Source: Jannaschia sp. CCS1
GTDB lineage: Bacteria > Pseudomonadota > Alphaproteobacteria > Rhodobacterales > Rhodobacteraceae
Direction of reading: 5' to 3'
Assembly (NCBI RefSeq): GCF_000013565.1
Contig: NC_007802.1
Location: 3,968,001 to 4,032,000, forward strand
DNA length: 64,000 nucleotides
The notes beneath the pieces were generated by a model. The model was not told the origin of the DNA. It worked only from the letters and a program-made list of their open reading frames with translations, and made no database searches. Every line of letters begins with the position of its first letter. The first letter of the stretch is position 1. The translations under genes and the position numbers were made by a program. Below are positions 1 through 8,691 of the stretch, one piece after another.

Positions 1-206
1 CGGCTTCGCTGATGTTTGGATGCCGGGGCGAGGCGCTATCGACAGAGATCGACATCGACCCCGTTGAAATTGAGGACGCAAAATGGGTCAGCCGATCTGA
101 AATGCTGGAGGTATTCGCGGGCAACGACGCAACGATGCTGCCCGCCCGCAAGGGTGCTATCGCGCATTTCCTGCTCCACCATTGGTTGTCAGACACGCTC
201 GATTAA
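1..206 (+). CDS. nudC: NAD(+) diphosphatase NudC, C-terminal fragment
   Basis: This is the C-terminal end of a Nudix hydrolase that cuts NAD(H) or NAD-capped RNA into NMN(H) and AMP. The open frame runs in from before base 1, so only about 67 residues are visible. What is seen is the stretch after the Nudix box: an ASLM start, then EALSTEIDIDPVEIEDAKW, the conserved acidic run typical of NudC proteins, and a short helical tail ending at the TAA. The Nudix box and zinc ribbon would lie outside the window. The family call rests on this tail only. Confidence 0.75.
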   Translation, partial: ASLMFGCRGEALSTEIDIDPVEIEDAKWVSRSEMLEVFAGNDATMLPARKGAIAHFLLHHWLSDTLD

Positions 207-299
207 CGCGATCATGGCCGCCCGCCTGCGCATAGTGGCCTTGACGCACCCGCTTTGGAGTGGACAGATCAGCGGCGCACAGAAACATGTGGGACGGGC

Positions 300-770
300 A
301 TGAAATTCAAGGTCTCTGAAGACATAGACGCGCCGGCGCAGATCACCTGGGCGCGGTTCACAGATTTCTCAGGCATAGAAGCGGACGCGAAGGGGCGCGG
401 GGCGGATATCGCGCGCGTGGGGAACTGGTCGGACCCGGCCGAGGGATGCGGTTGGCGTGGCTCCATCAAGGTACGGGGCCGGGTGCGGCCCGTGACGTCC
501 AAGATCAGCGCAATTCACCAGCCCGAGCGGTGTGAAATCGCGACGACAATCGGCGGCATGGATGCCGTCTACGAGATGGCATTCCTGTCGCTCAGGGACG
601 ACATGACCCGCGTGCAGGTGGTTCTGGACCTGTCGGCCAACACGCTGTCCGCGCGGCTTGCGATGCAAACGTTGAAACTGGCGCGGGGCCGTGTGATGCA
701 GCGCTTGCAGGGCCTGTTGGCACGCCAGGGCAACCTCGCCGAAGAGGATTATCGCCGCGCGCGCGACTAG
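300..770 (+). CDS. SRPBCC-family protein
   Basis: A 156-residue soluble protein that begins MKFKVSEDIDAP, the usual first strand of the SRPBCC (START/Bet v1-like) ligand-binding fold, and ends in a long amphipathic helix (about residues 125-150), as the fold requires. No signal peptide or membrane segment is seen. The ATG at 300 was chosen because it matches the fold's first strand; an in-frame upstream start at 255 would add a low-complexity leader that looks non-coding. The ligand is unknown and no neighbour gives a clue. It converges on the EamA transporter gene. Confidence 0.7.
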   Translation: MKFKVSEDIDAPAQITWARFTDFSGIEADAKGRGADIARVGNWSDPAEGCGWRGSIKVRGRVRPVTSKISAIHQPERCEIATTIGGMDAVYEMAFLSLRDDMTRVQVVLDLSANTLSARLAMQTLKLARGRVMQRLQGLLARQGNLAEEDYRRARD

Positions 771-820
771 CCGACAGGCCAACGTCGTCCCGATCAGTAC
801 CCCTGAAATTGATGCGGCGC

Positions 821-1750
821 TTACGGCTGCGGCGTCCCGGCCCGACGCGCGCCCCGTTTGATGCCCAACTGACGCTCCCGCCAGATGATCGCGATCCCCG
901 CGAAGACGATCAACGCTGCGCCGGTCAGCATGGGGCCAGTTGGCACCTCCGCGAACACGAAATAGCCCACACCAATGGCCAGCAGCATCGAGGTATATTC
1001 GAACGGCGCGATAAGGGACGCGTCGGCATGGCGGTAGGACGATGTCAGAAGGATTTGACCAACGCCGCCTGCAAGGCCCGCCGCGACTAGGGTCACGGCC
1101 TGTGACGTCGTGGGCCAGACCCAGCCCCAGGGCAGGGTCAGCAAGGACAGGCACGACGCGGTGATCGAGAACCAGAAGACGATGGCTGCCGTCCGTTCGG
1201 TCTGGACCAGTTTGCGCACGAAGACCTGCGCAAGCGCCGCACAGACCGCCCCCATCAAGACCAGAACCGCGCCAAGCGCCTGCGCGCTATCGGCGGTTTC
1301 CGGATCCACGACAAGGCGCGGTGACAAAACGATCAGCACGCCACCCAAGCCCAAGGCCACCATCGACAGCCGGAAAAGACGCACCTGTTCGCCCAGGAAC
1401 ATCGCGGCAAAAATCACGACCAGAATGGGCGCAGCGTAGCCGATTGCCGTGACCTCCGGCAGGGGCAATAAGCCCAATCCGGCGAAGCCAAGACCCATCG
1501 CCGTGGTTCCCACAAGTCCACGCCACAAGTGGCCCATCGGGTTCGCGGTCTCCAGGCCATGGGCGAGGTCATGTTGCATCACCAACCACACCAGAATGAC
1601 CGGGATCGCGAAGAAGGACCGGAAAAACACCGCCTGACCCGGGGGAATAACGTCCGCCGTGACTTTGATCAGCGACGCCATGGTGACGAAAACACAGACC
1701 GACGCGATTTTCAGGCCGATGCCGCGTAGGGGGTTCTGGGGTTGGGACAT
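821..1750 (-). CDS. DMT-superfamily (EamA) transporter
   Basis: A 309-residue inner-membrane protein with about ten hydrophobic segments and the two-fold EamA repeat (roughly residues 10-145 and 160-290). Family features seen are a first segment followed by a PPGQAVFFRSFFAIP turn, and a glycine/alanine-rich LLPLPEVTAIGYAAPILV helix that marks the end of repeat one. The C-terminus is short and basic, consistent with a cytoplasmic end. Related members export amino acids or other small metabolites, or take up S-adenosylmethionine; the substrate here cannot be told. It is a single gene with divergent or convergent neighbours. Confidence 0.85.
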   Translation of the reverse strand: MSQPQNPLRGIGLKIASVCVFVTMASLIKVTADVIPPGQAVFFRSFFAIPVILVWLVMQHDLAHGLETANPMGHLWRGLVGTTAMGLGFAGLGLLPLPEVTAIGYAAPILVVIFAAMFLGEQVRLFRLSMVALGLGGVLIVLSPRLVVDPETADSAQALGAVLVLMGAVCAALAQVFVRKLVQTERTAAIVFWFSITASCLSLLTLPWGWVWPTTSQAVTLVAAGLAGGVGQILLTSSYRHADASLIAPFEYTSMLLAIGVGYFVFAEVPTGPMLTGAALIVFAGIAIIWRERQLGIKRGARRAGTPQP

Positions 1751-1841
1751 GGGGCAGGATTACGTCCGCAACGAACGGTTCTGCAAGCGAAACGCGCGCA
1801 TGTCAGCTATGCGCAAGAGCTTCGGCGATGGCTGACCCGGC

Positions 1842-2696
1842 CTAGAGGCGTTGCGCGCTGAACGTATCGCAGGCGTTTGGGTCGCCGGTATTATATCCGG
1901 TCGTGAACCAGCGCTGTCTTTGCTCAGACGTGCCGTGGGTGAACGTGTGCGGGTTCACGGCGCGGCCAGCGCGCGCCTGAAGATAATCGTCGCCAATCCG
2001 TTCGGCGGCGTTCAACGCCTCGTCCAGATCACCGGGTTCCAGCAAGTCAGTAACGCGCGATGCCCAGACGCCAGAGAAGCAGTCAGCCTGCAACTCGATC
2101 ATGACCGATATCTCGTTGGACCGCGCTTGGGATGAGGCCGCACGGATACGGTTCGCCTCGCCTAAGATGCCAAGCTCATTCTGGACGTGATGGGCGACTT
2201 CGTGGGCGATGACGTAAGCGGCGGCAAAGTCACCGCCCGCGCCAAGCTCCCGTGCCATGTACGCAAAGAATTCAGTGTCGAGGTAGGCACGCTGATCGGC
2301 AGGGCAATAGAACGGACCGGTTGCGGCCTGCGCGCCGCCGCACGAAGATTGCGTTGCGCCGGAGAACAGCACGAGCGCCGGGGGATCATATTGCTCTCCG
2401 AATGCCTGCGGATAAATCTCCGTCCAGACATCCTCGGTCGTGGCAAGGACCTGAGAGGCGAAGAGACCCGCTTCTTCTTCGGCGGTCGTCAACTCTCCGG
2501 TGCGCGGTTGCTGTGTCTGGAAAGAGGCCCCTTGCTGGTTGAGAAGCGGCGTCAGATCCACGCCAAGGAAGTATCCGACCACGACTATTGCCAGGATGCC
2601 AAGCCCCCCGCCGCCAGCCGCGCGGCCTGAAATCCGGGGGCCGCCACGCCGCTGGTCTATCACGTTCCGACTGGTTCTCCGGTTTCGCAAACGCAT
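1842..2696 (-). CDS. YpfJ-type neutral zinc metallopeptidase
   Basis: A 284-residue membrane-anchored putative protease. The N-terminus is basic (MRLRNRRTSRNV), followed by a glycine-rich linker and one transmembrane helix at about residues 31-47, so the catalytic domain should face the periplasm. The zinc motif HEVAHHVQ (HExxH) is at about residues 163-170, and a later ELQADCFSGVWA stretch supplies the expected distal Glu/Asp ligand region of the YpfJ/zincin family. Length fits the family. A QACDTF-like Cys near the C-terminus is also usual. The natural substrate of this family is unknown. It is divergently placed to the SRP RNA. Confidence 0.88.
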   Translation of the reverse strand: MRLRNRRTSRNVIDQRRGGPRISGRAAGGGGLGILAIVVVGYFLGVDLTPLLNQQGASFQTQQPRTGELTTAEEEAGLFASQVLATTEDVWTEIYPQAFGEQYDPPALVLFSGATQSSCGGAQAATGPFYCPADQRAYLDTEFFAYMARELGAGGDFAAAYVIAHEVAHHVQNELGILGEANRIRAASSQARSNEISVMIELQADCFSGVWASRVTDLLEPGDLDEALNAAERIGDDYLQARAGRAVNPHTFTHGTSEQRQRWFTTGYNTGDPNACDTFSAQRL

Positions 2697-2789
2697 GGGC
2701 GCCCTCCTGCTGCTGGCACAATGATAACACGCATCGGTCTAAACGGTTCCCACAGCGACGTCTTGCGATTCTCGCGCGATGGTCCTAGA

Positions 2790-2890
2790 TACCACGTCGA
2801 GGGGTTGGCGCGGGCAAGCACTTCGCCAACCCGGTCAGATCCGGAAGGAAGCAGCCGTAACGATTCCCGCTTGGGTCGTTGTCCAGCCTC
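2790..2890 (+). ncRNA. ffs: Signal recognition particle RNA, small bacterial type
   Basis: The RNA partner of Ffh (SRP54) for co-translational membrane targeting. The nearly invariant domain IV is present: GGTCAGATCCGGAAGGAAGC at 2833-2852 followed by AGCCGTAACGA, with the GGAA tetraloop inside. A 9-bp hairpin, GGGTTGGCG paired with CGCCAACCC, precedes it at 2802-2831, and the 3' half TTGGGTCGTTGTCCAGCCTC closes the molecule. The exact 5' and 3' ends are estimates. In many alphaproteobacteria the gene lies near dnaX, and dnaX is about 4 kb downstream here. Confidence 0.88.
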
Positions 2891-2898
2891 TCACCAAA

Positions 2899-2918
2899 TC
2901 ACTTTTTCTAAAAAGTGA
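2899..2918. terminator. Perfect palindrome after the SRP RNA, probable 3' end or terminator
   Basis: A perfect 9-bp inverted repeat, TCACTTTTT and AAAAAGTGA, separated by CT, lies 9 bases after the end of the SRP RNA. The first arm carries a T5 run just after the GC-rich closing stem of the RNA, so it could serve as the U-tract of that stem. There is no T run after the second arm, so it is not a textbook intrinsic terminator on the plus strand. Confidence 0.5.
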
Positions 2919-3106
2919 CCCCATAACATCGCTTTCCCCCAGGACAGCGATCCACCCAAACGCCGGAGGTTCCATGCCGATTGCATCCTATCCCTCCGGG
3001 CCCCGTGTCTGACTGGACCACGTGTCCGACATCAGACCGCGCCCGATGAATTGACCGCGCACCTTCATGTTGCGCGACCTGTCATGATTTTTCGGGATTT
3101 CAAACA
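2919..3106. other. Intergenic region between the SRP RNA and rsgA
   Basis: About 190 bases without a credible gene. Short open frames here lack ribosome sites and family features. The stretch just before rsgA (around 3082-3105) is AT-richer and probably holds its leader; no clear promoter hexamers were recognised. Confidence 0.5.
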
Positions 3107-4150
3107 ATGACGAAGACGACGTTAGAGGAGCTCGGCTGGACCGGGCGCCATATCGCTCAACTGTCCGATCAAGATGCGGCGGCCACACCCGCGCGCGTCA
3201 ACAAGGTCTCTCGCACACGCATCACCGCGTTGAGCGCAGATGGACCGCTGCGGTTGGTCACCCAGGGTGACGAGAGCACCGGTGAGTACGTGACCGGCGA
3301 TTGGGTGCTGGCCGATGCGGCGGAAGGGCTGGTCTTGCGGCGGCTGGAGCGGGATACCCTGCTGACGCGCCGCGCGGCGGGCACCGGGCTGGAGGCGCAG
3401 TTGATCGCAGCCAATGTCGATACGCTTGGTATCGTCACCTCCTGCAACGCGGATTTCAACGTGGCGCGCCTGGAGCGGTACTTGGCCATGGCGGCCTCTG
3501 CCGGGTGCTTGCCGCTGATTATCTTGACCAAAGCGGACATGGCGGACGACCCCCGGGATTACGAGCGTCGGGCCGAGGCGCTGTCACCTCTGGCCTCTGC
3601 CATCGCGATGAACGCCAAGGCGGACAACGCCGCGGACATGCTGAAGCCTTGGAGCAAGACCGGGCAAACCTTTGCGCTGGTCGGCTCCTCCGGGGTGGGC
3701 AAGACGACGCTCGCCAATGCCCTGACCGGCGCGGAAGAGGCAACGGCAGGCATCCGGGAAGACGATGCCAAAGGCCGTCACACGACAACCTCTCGTGGGT
3801 TGGCGCGGACGATCTTTGGCGGTTGGCTGATCGACACGCCGGGCATGCGGGCGCTGCGGCTGAACGATGCCTCTGACGGGATCGGCGCAGTCTTCGCCGA
3901 TATCGAGGCGCTGACCGAGGCCTGCAAGTTCCGCGATTGCGCCCATCTGTCCGAGCCCGGATGCGCGGTACAGGCCGCCATAGCCGACGGCACGTTGGAC
4001 GAGGACCGCTTAAGGCGATTCCAGAAGCTGGTTCGCGAGGATGAGATGAACCAAGAGGCCACGCACGAGCGGCGCGCGCGGGAAAAGGACTTCAAGAAGA
4101 TGGTGAAGACAGCAATGCAGGCGTCCAAGCACAAGCGCGGAAAGAAGTAG
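3107..4150 (+). CDS. rsgA: Ribosome small-subunit-dependent GTPase RsgA
   Basis: A 347-residue circularly permuted GTPase that acts in late maturation of the 30S subunit. Order of parts: an N-terminal OB-like domain (residues about 25-95), the G4 motif LTKAD (about 140), the P-loop GSSGVGKTT (about 192-200), a switch region TTSRG, the G3 motif DTPGMR (about 243), then the zinc-binding CKFRDCAH...GC pattern (about 271-285) and a basic C-terminal tail. G4 before G1 and G3 is the signature of the permuted family. It ends in a lysine-rich stretch. A strong hairpin follows the stop codon. Confidence 0.96.
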   Translation: MTKTTLEELGWTGRHIAQLSDQDAAATPARVNKVSRTRITALSADGPLRLVTQGDESTGEYVTGDWVLADAAEGLVLRRLERDTLLTRRAAGTGLEAQLIAANVDTLGIVTSCNADFNVARLERYLAMAASAGCLPLIILTKADMADDPRDYERRAEALSPLASAIAMNAKADNAADMLKPWSKTGQTFALVGSSGVGKTTLANALTGAEEATAGIREDDAKGRHTTTSRGLARTIFGGWLIDTPGMRALRLNDASDGIGAVFADIEALTEACKFRDCAHLSEPGCAVQAAIADGTLDEDRLRRFQKLVREDEMNQEATHERRAREKDFKKMVKTAMQASKHKRGKK

Positions 4151-4156
4151 CCTGAC

Positions 4157-4195
4157 GCGCGTTCCGGGAGCCGGCCACCGGCTTTCGGAATGCGC
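4157..4195. terminator. Long hairpin between convergent genes
   Basis: An 18-bp stem (4157-4174 pairing with 4178-4195, counting three G-U pairs) closes a 3-base loop, CCA. It lies between the stop of rsgA (plus strand) and the stop of the DUF6404 gene (minus strand). The position and symmetry suggest a shared terminator or a 3'-end stabiliser, but neither strand has a long T run after the stem. Confidence 0.5.
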
Positions 4196-4207
4196 GCCCC
4201 AAAATGT

Positions 4208-4561
4208 CTACAGCTCTTCCCATTTGGTCAGCCCCGCCTGGCTGCCCGCCCATCGGTAGTAGCCTGCCATCAGCAATCCGAACAATGCACCCGCCATCAG
4301 GGATGCCGACACGACCAAGCCCAACGCAAGATCTGCCGCGCGCCACTGCACGACGTACATAAGCGCGCCCCAGAAGATCCCGAAAATTGGCCCGAGGATC
4401 AGGACGGCGCGTCCGAAACTCATGTAATGGGGTGGGCGTGGTTTCAGGCCCAGCCGCCGCGCCACGCGAAAGAGCGGGGGCGCATAGTTGAGGCTGTTGA
4501 TGCTTGAGGCCTCAAGCTCGGCCATCGCGCGGGCGATGCGGGTTTGGTAATCGTCTGCCAT
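4208..4561 (-). CDS. DUF6404-like small membrane protein
   Basis: A 117-residue protein with a soluble N-terminal helix pair (residues 1-48, with LNYAPPLFRVARRLGLKPRPPHY, the part that resembles DUF6404) followed by two hydrophobic segments at about 51-72 and 77-102. It has no signal peptide. No function is known for the family. It lies downstream of the ankyrin gene on the same strand, with a hairpin between them, and may be read with it at a reduced level. The family name is from memory of the motif and is moderately sure. Confidence 0.65.
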   Translation of the reverse strand: MADDYQTRIARAMAELEASSINSLNYAPPLFRVARRLGLKPRPPHYMSFGRAVLILGPIFGIFWGALMYVVQWRAADLALGLVVSASLMAGALFGLLMAGYYRWAGSQAGLTKWEEL

Positions 4562-4587
4562 GGTATGCTCCGGACGTTACGGGCAAT

Positions 4588-4614
4588 CTTGCAAGCCCGC
4601 CTTGGGCTTGCAAG
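4588..4614. repeat. Perfect 11-bp stem hairpin between ankyrin and DUF6404 genes
   Basis: CTTGCAAGCCC at 4588-4598 and GGGCTTGCAAG at 4604-4614 form a perfect inverted repeat around a 5-base loop. On the minus strand it lies after the ankyrin stop codon and before the DUF6404 start, where it could terminate or attenuate transcription. No T run follows it. Confidence 0.6.
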
Positions 4615-4632
4615 TGCTGCGCGCACGCCGCC

Positions 4633-6168
4633 TCAAATTGGGCCGCTCTCCACCACCTGTCCCGGATGCGCCTCGGCCCATTCGCGCAGGAAATCGGCGA
4701 TCTCCGGATCACCGACCCGGTCGGGGGCCGCTTTGGGCAAAGCCACCCCGTGCTCCAATGCAAGGCGAAGGCACGCGATGTAGTCGCGCCCCTCCCTCTC
4801 CGGATTGTTCTCGGCCCCATGCAGGATCGTCGAGAACAAGTTGCCGCCATAATCGTTGAGGTGCCCCAGATCAGGCTTCAGGCGCAACAGGTCCGCCATG
4901 ACATCGGGCAGGCCAGACCACCCTGCCCCCTGCACCGGCGTCACGCCTGATCCATCGGCAAGGTCATATTCCACACCGACAGCCGCAAGCCGTTGCAGAT
5001 GCGGCAGCTTGCCAGGCAGATGCAGGATCTCGCGGATGATGTTGCGAGCGGCGGGTGGCATCTTGGCGGGATCAACATAGCGGCCCTCTGGCACCGCGCC
5101 GTCAGCGACCTCGGCCAACAGCGCCTCCGTTTCGGACAGAGGCGTGGCATAGCCTGCGGCTTCCAGTTGCTCTGCAAGGGCCGCATTGCCGAAGATGCGG
5201 GCGTAGGCGTAAGGGGTAACGCCGTCGTAAATGCGCTGTGGGTCCGCCCCACCGTCCAGCAGCAGGGTCACCATCGCGGGCGGCGACATACGGCGGGCCG
5301 CCTGATGGAGGGCGGGAACGGTCCATGGGGCCTCTCCGCCTACCTCTTCAGCATTGAAATCATCGGCCTGTGCCCCCGCCGCAAGCAACATGCGGACGGC
5401 CTCCACATCGTGGAAATCCATCGCCCTGAGAAGCGCGTTGGTGCCCTTCGGGTCGGCCCCGTGGGCTAGCAAGAGACGTAGCCCGCCGTGGTGGCCAAGC
5501 TCGGTCGCATGATACAGCGACTCGCCATCATTGGGGTCGGCGCCGTGATCCAGCAGCCATTCAGACAAGGCCATGTTATTGGCATGTCCAAGCGCGAAAT
5601 AGAGCGTGGACAGGGCGTGATCGTCCCCATGGGACATGCCGTGGTTTGGATCGGCCCCATGGGCCAGCAACAGATCGGCAATGGCCAGCATATCCGCTTC
5701 CCGCTCCGGAAACTGATGGATTGCCTTGGATTGCGCCATTATCGTCAGAGGCGGGCTCAGCGGGCTTGGCTTGACGGCGCGGCGCGGGTCCCCGGCGATC
5801 ATCTGCGCCACGGATGTGTGGTCATACAGCAGAAGCGACAGCGCCAGATTGCCGTCGGGCAGGCTTGGGTCGGCGTCCAACATCTGGGTCACGACATGGG
5901 ACTGGCCCTGCTTTAAGGCCTGCCCCAATCGCTGCTGTCGCTGCGCACGGTCCATGCCCTGCGTCTCCACCGACACCTTCAGATGCGGCCAGGATGCAAA
6001 CCCGCGTTCCCGAGCAATAACATGGAGGAAGTCGGCGTGCTTCAGGGCCACGCCTTGGGCCCTTGGCCGGTGCGCTGCCACGCGCAAGAGGGCTTCCGGG
6101 TCTTGTCCCGCATAAGCCCTCTTGAGCACCGTGGCATCACGGCGGAGTCGGTCGATTGTCATGGTCAT
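4633..6168 (-). CDS. Ankyrin-repeat protein
   Basis: A 511-residue soluble protein. The N-terminal ~110 residues (MTMTIDRLRRDATVLKRAY, then AHRPRAQGVALKHADFLHVIA) form a helical domain. From about residue 170 to 330 there are several ankyrin repeats, recognised by LLAHGADPN, LLDHGADPND, LLAHGADPK, LLAAGAQAD and LLDGGADPQ. The C-terminal part is helical and lacks clear repeats. The ATG at 6168 was chosen because GAGGG sits 7 bases upstream; the frame stays open 56 codons further, but that part is not protein-like. Such proteins mediate protein contacts; the partner is unknown. No secretion signal is seen. Confidence 0.85.
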   Translation of the reverse strand: MTMTIDRLRRDATVLKRAYAGQDPEALLRVAAHRPRAQGVALKHADFLHVIARERGFASWPHLKVSVETQGMDRAQRQQRLGQALKQGQSHVVTQMLDADPSLPDGNLALSLLLYDHTSVAQMIAGDPRRAVKPSPLSPPLTIMAQSKAIHQFPEREADMLAIADLLLAHGADPNHGMSHGDDHALSTLYFALGHANNMALSEWLLDHGADPNDGESLYHATELGHHGGLRLLLAHGADPKGTNALLRAMDFHDVEAVRMLLAAGAQADDFNAEEVGGEAPWTVPALHQAARRMSPPAMVTLLLDGGADPQRIYDGVTPYAYARIFGNAALAEQLEAAGYATPLSETEALLAEVADGAVPEGRYVDPAKMPPAARNIIREILHLPGKLPHLQRLAAVGVEYDLADGSGVTPVQGAGWSGLPDVMADLLRLKPDLGHLNDYGGNLFSTILHGAENNPEREGRDYIACLRLALEHGVALPKAAPDRVGDPEIADFLREWAEAHPGQVVESGPI

Positions 6169-6362
6169 CGGTTCCCTCAACATCGCCCCACGATCCGCTT
6201 GGAAGGGCTGAGAGACACCGAAATCGTGTCTGTCGTGTGCTCTGAAAGGGGGGCCGAAACGGCTTTCCGCGGATCTGGTCGCTGCCCCTAGCAGCAATCT
6301 CAGTTTACGAAGTAGCGCCGATCCTTTCAAGTGCAAGTAGTGTATACAAGTATTCTGATACG

Positions 6363-6767
6363 ATGCTCGACATCCCCTTTTTCGCAGCTAGGCTAGATCG
6401 CATGGGCAGCGACAAGAACGAAATGGCCAAGGACCGCACGGATTGGGCAGAGGATCGCACGATCCTGGCCAACGAGCGGACTTTTGCGGGCTGGATGCGC
6501 ACCGGGATGGCCGCCGTCGCCATAGCCCTTGGCCTGAAAGCGGTTTTTGGTGAGTTTGAGCCGACATGGGCCGCGAAGGCGACCTCCAGCGTGTTCATCG
6601 TATTGGCCTGCTACATATTCTACGCCGCCCGCCAACAGGCCTGCGCCACGCAACAGCGGATGGAACAGCACGACGCAACGGCCAAATCTACCGGCTCGAT
6701 GACGGCAACGGCAATCATCCTGGCCATCGGCTCCATTCTGACCGGCGCGATTCTTTGGCTGCTGTAA
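6363..6767 (+). CDS. DUF202 (YidH-type) inner-membrane protein
   Basis: A 134-residue protein with a charged N-terminus (DRTDWAEDRTILANERTFAGWMRT) that leads into three hydrophobic segments at about residues 46-62, 74-90 and 113-133. The WAEDRTILANERTF lead-in and helix order are the DUF202 hallmark. Function is unknown. The start at 6363 is uncertain; a second ATG at 6402 gives a 121-residue protein that begins MGSDKNEMAKD and fits the family length better, but neither has a convincing ribosome site. Confidence 0.8.
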   Translation: MLDIPFFAARLDRMGSDKNEMAKDRTDWAEDRTILANERTFAGWMRTGMAAVAIALGLKAVFGEFEPTWAAKATSSVFIVLACYIFYAARQQACATQQRMEQHDATAKSTGSMTATAIILAIGSILTGAILWLL

Positions 6768-6826
6768 TCCGGTGGACGGCGCGGGGGCAGAGGCCTAGTT
6801 TGACCTCGGCAATTGCGTGAGGCGAC

Positions 6827-8581
6827 ATGACCGAGACCCCTGATACTGGCTACCAAGTCCTTGCGCGAAAGTACCGCCCCGCGACCTTTGCCGATCTGAT
6901 CGGGCAAGAGGCGATGGTCCGCACGCTGAAGAACGCCTTCGATGCGGATCGGATTGCCCAAGCCTTCATGCTGACGGGTATCCGGGGCACGGGCAAGACC
7001 ACGACCGCGCGGATCATCGCAAAGGGGTTGAACTGCATCGGAGCGGACGGAGAAGGCGGCCCGACGACGGACCCGTGCGGTGTATGCCAGAACTGCGTGG
7101 CGATCACCGAAGGCCGCCATGTCGACGTAATGGAGATGGACGCGGCCTCCAATACCGGCGTGCAGAACATCCGCGATGCGATCATTGAAACGGTGAGCTA
7201 CCGCGCAGCCCAGGCGCGCTACAAGATCTTCATCATCGACGAAGTTCACATGCTGTCGACGTCCGCCTTCAACGCCCTGTTGAAAACGCTGGAAGAACCG
7301 CCCGCCCACGTGAAGTTCCTGTTTGCCACGACCGAGATCCGCAAGGTTCCCGTCACGGTCCTGTCGCGCTGCCAAAGGTTTGACCTGCGCCGGATCGAGC
7401 CTGAGGTGATGATCGCCCATCTGCAACGCATCGCCGGGCTGGAAAGCGCGGAAATCGCGGAGGATGCCGTGGCGCTGATCACACGGGCCGCCGAAGGCTC
7501 CGTCCGTGATGCGATGTCGCTTCTGGATCAGGCGATTGCCCATGGTGCCGGGGAAACGACGGCCGATCAGGTGCGTGCGATGTTGGGCCTGGCGGATCGG
7601 GGCCGGGTGATGGATCTTTTTGAGGCGATCATGGCCGGCGAAGCCGCGACAGCTTTGGACGAGTTGAGTGCGCAATATGCCGATGGCGCGGATCCCGTTG
7701 CGGTCCTGCGTGACCTGGCCGAGATCACCCATTGGCTGAGCGTTATTTCCATCACGCCCGATGCGGCAGAAGACCCGACCATATCCCCTGATGAACGCAC
7801 CCGCGGGTTGGTCCTGGCCGAAAAACTGCCGATGCGCGTGCTGACGCGGATGTGGCAGATGCTGCTGAAAGCGCTGGAAGAGGTCGCCATGGCCCCCAAC
7901 GCGATGATGGCTGCAGAAATGGCCGTGATCCGCCTGACCCATGTGGCCGATCTGCCGACGCCCGGGGATCTGGTAAAGAAGCTGGCCGAGACGCCCCGCC
8001 CGGCTGGTGGTCCGCCCTCTGGCGGTGTCGGGGGCGGCGTGTCAGGTCCCGCGCCACAGGCCCGGGCTACGGGGGGCGCGCCGCTTGGTGGCGGCGGTCC
8101 TCAGGCGGCCTTGGCGCCCCAGACCGGGCCAGACCTATCGGTCTACCCAACGTTCGAATCGGTCGTGGCCTTGGTTGAAGGCGCACGCGATATCAAGCTG
8201 TTGATTGAGGTGAAGACGTGCTTGCGACTGGTCTCCTACGCGCCCGGCCGGCTGGAGGTCGAGGTGACGGACACGGCACCGCGCGATCTGATCCCGCGTT
8301 TGGGGCGGATGTTGCACACGGCAACCGGCGCGCGCTGGGGCATATCAGTCGCATCATCTGGTGGCACGACAACGATTCAAGAGCAGGAACAAGCCGCGCA
8401 GAAAGAGGCGGAAGCCGAGGTCACGCAGCATCCGCTGATGCAGGCCGTCCTGTCACGTTTCCCCAAGGCCCGCATTGCCGAGATCAGAAGCCATGCGGCG
8501 CTGGAGCAGGAGGCTGCGGCCACAGCGCTGGAAGAAATTCCGGAAGAGGCCGATGACTGGGATCCGTTCGAGGACGAGTAG
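6827..8581 (+). CDS. dnaX: DNA polymerase III subunit gamma/tau
   Basis: The 584-residue clamp-loader ATPase of the replicative polymerase. It begins with the family opening YQVLARKYRPATF, has Walker A GIRGTGKTTTAR at about residues 48-59, the four-cysteine zinc module (C-x14-C-x2-C-x2-C, ending CGVCQNC), Walker B/DExx DEVHML at about 137, and the sensor-1 region FATTEIRKVPVTVLSRCQRF. Domain III ends near residue 380; a glycine/proline-rich linker (about 385-430) leads to a tau-type C-terminal domain ending WDPFEDE. It is the first gene of dnaX-ybaB-recR. I noticed no A-AAA-AAG slippery site, so a separate gamma product is not supported. Confidence 0.96.
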   Translation: MTETPDTGYQVLARKYRPATFADLIGQEAMVRTLKNAFDADRIAQAFMLTGIRGTGKTTTARIIAKGLNCIGADGEGGPTTDPCGVCQNCVAITEGRHVDVMEMDAASNTGVQNIRDAIIETVSYRAAQARYKIFIIDEVHMLSTSAFNALLKTLEEPPAHVKFLFATTEIRKVPVTVLSRCQRFDLRRIEPEVMIAHLQRIAGLESAEIAEDAVALITRAAEGSVRDAMSLLDQAIAHGAGETTADQVRAMLGLADRGRVMDLFEAIMAGEAATALDELSAQYADGADPVAVLRDLAEITHWLSVISITPDAAEDPTISPDERTRGLVLAEKLPMRVLTRMWQMLLKALEEVAMAPNAMMAAEMAVIRLTHVADLPTPGDLVKKLAETPRPAGGPPSGGVGGGVSGPAPQARATGGAPLGGGGPQAALAPQTGPDLSVYPTFESVVALVEGARDIKLLIEVKTCLRLVSYAPGRLEVEVTDTAPRDLIPRLGRMLHTATGARWGISVASSGGTTTIQEQEQAAQKEAEAEVTQHPLMQAVLSRFPKARIAEIRSHAALEQEAAATALEEIPEEADDWDPFEDE

Positions 8582-8691
8582 GTTCTATTCCACAGGATAC
8601 AGCGCTTGGCACCGCGTGAGCGCGAGAGGCTTGCCGCAGACACCGCCACAGCCTACCTGTGAGCAAACGCAAATCGGATGGAGACGAAGAC

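Noticed and set aside
6827-8581. Programmed frameshift in dnaX giving a separate gamma subunit
   Set aside because: I did not notice the A-AAA-AAG slippery heptamer of E. coli, so only the full-length product is supported.
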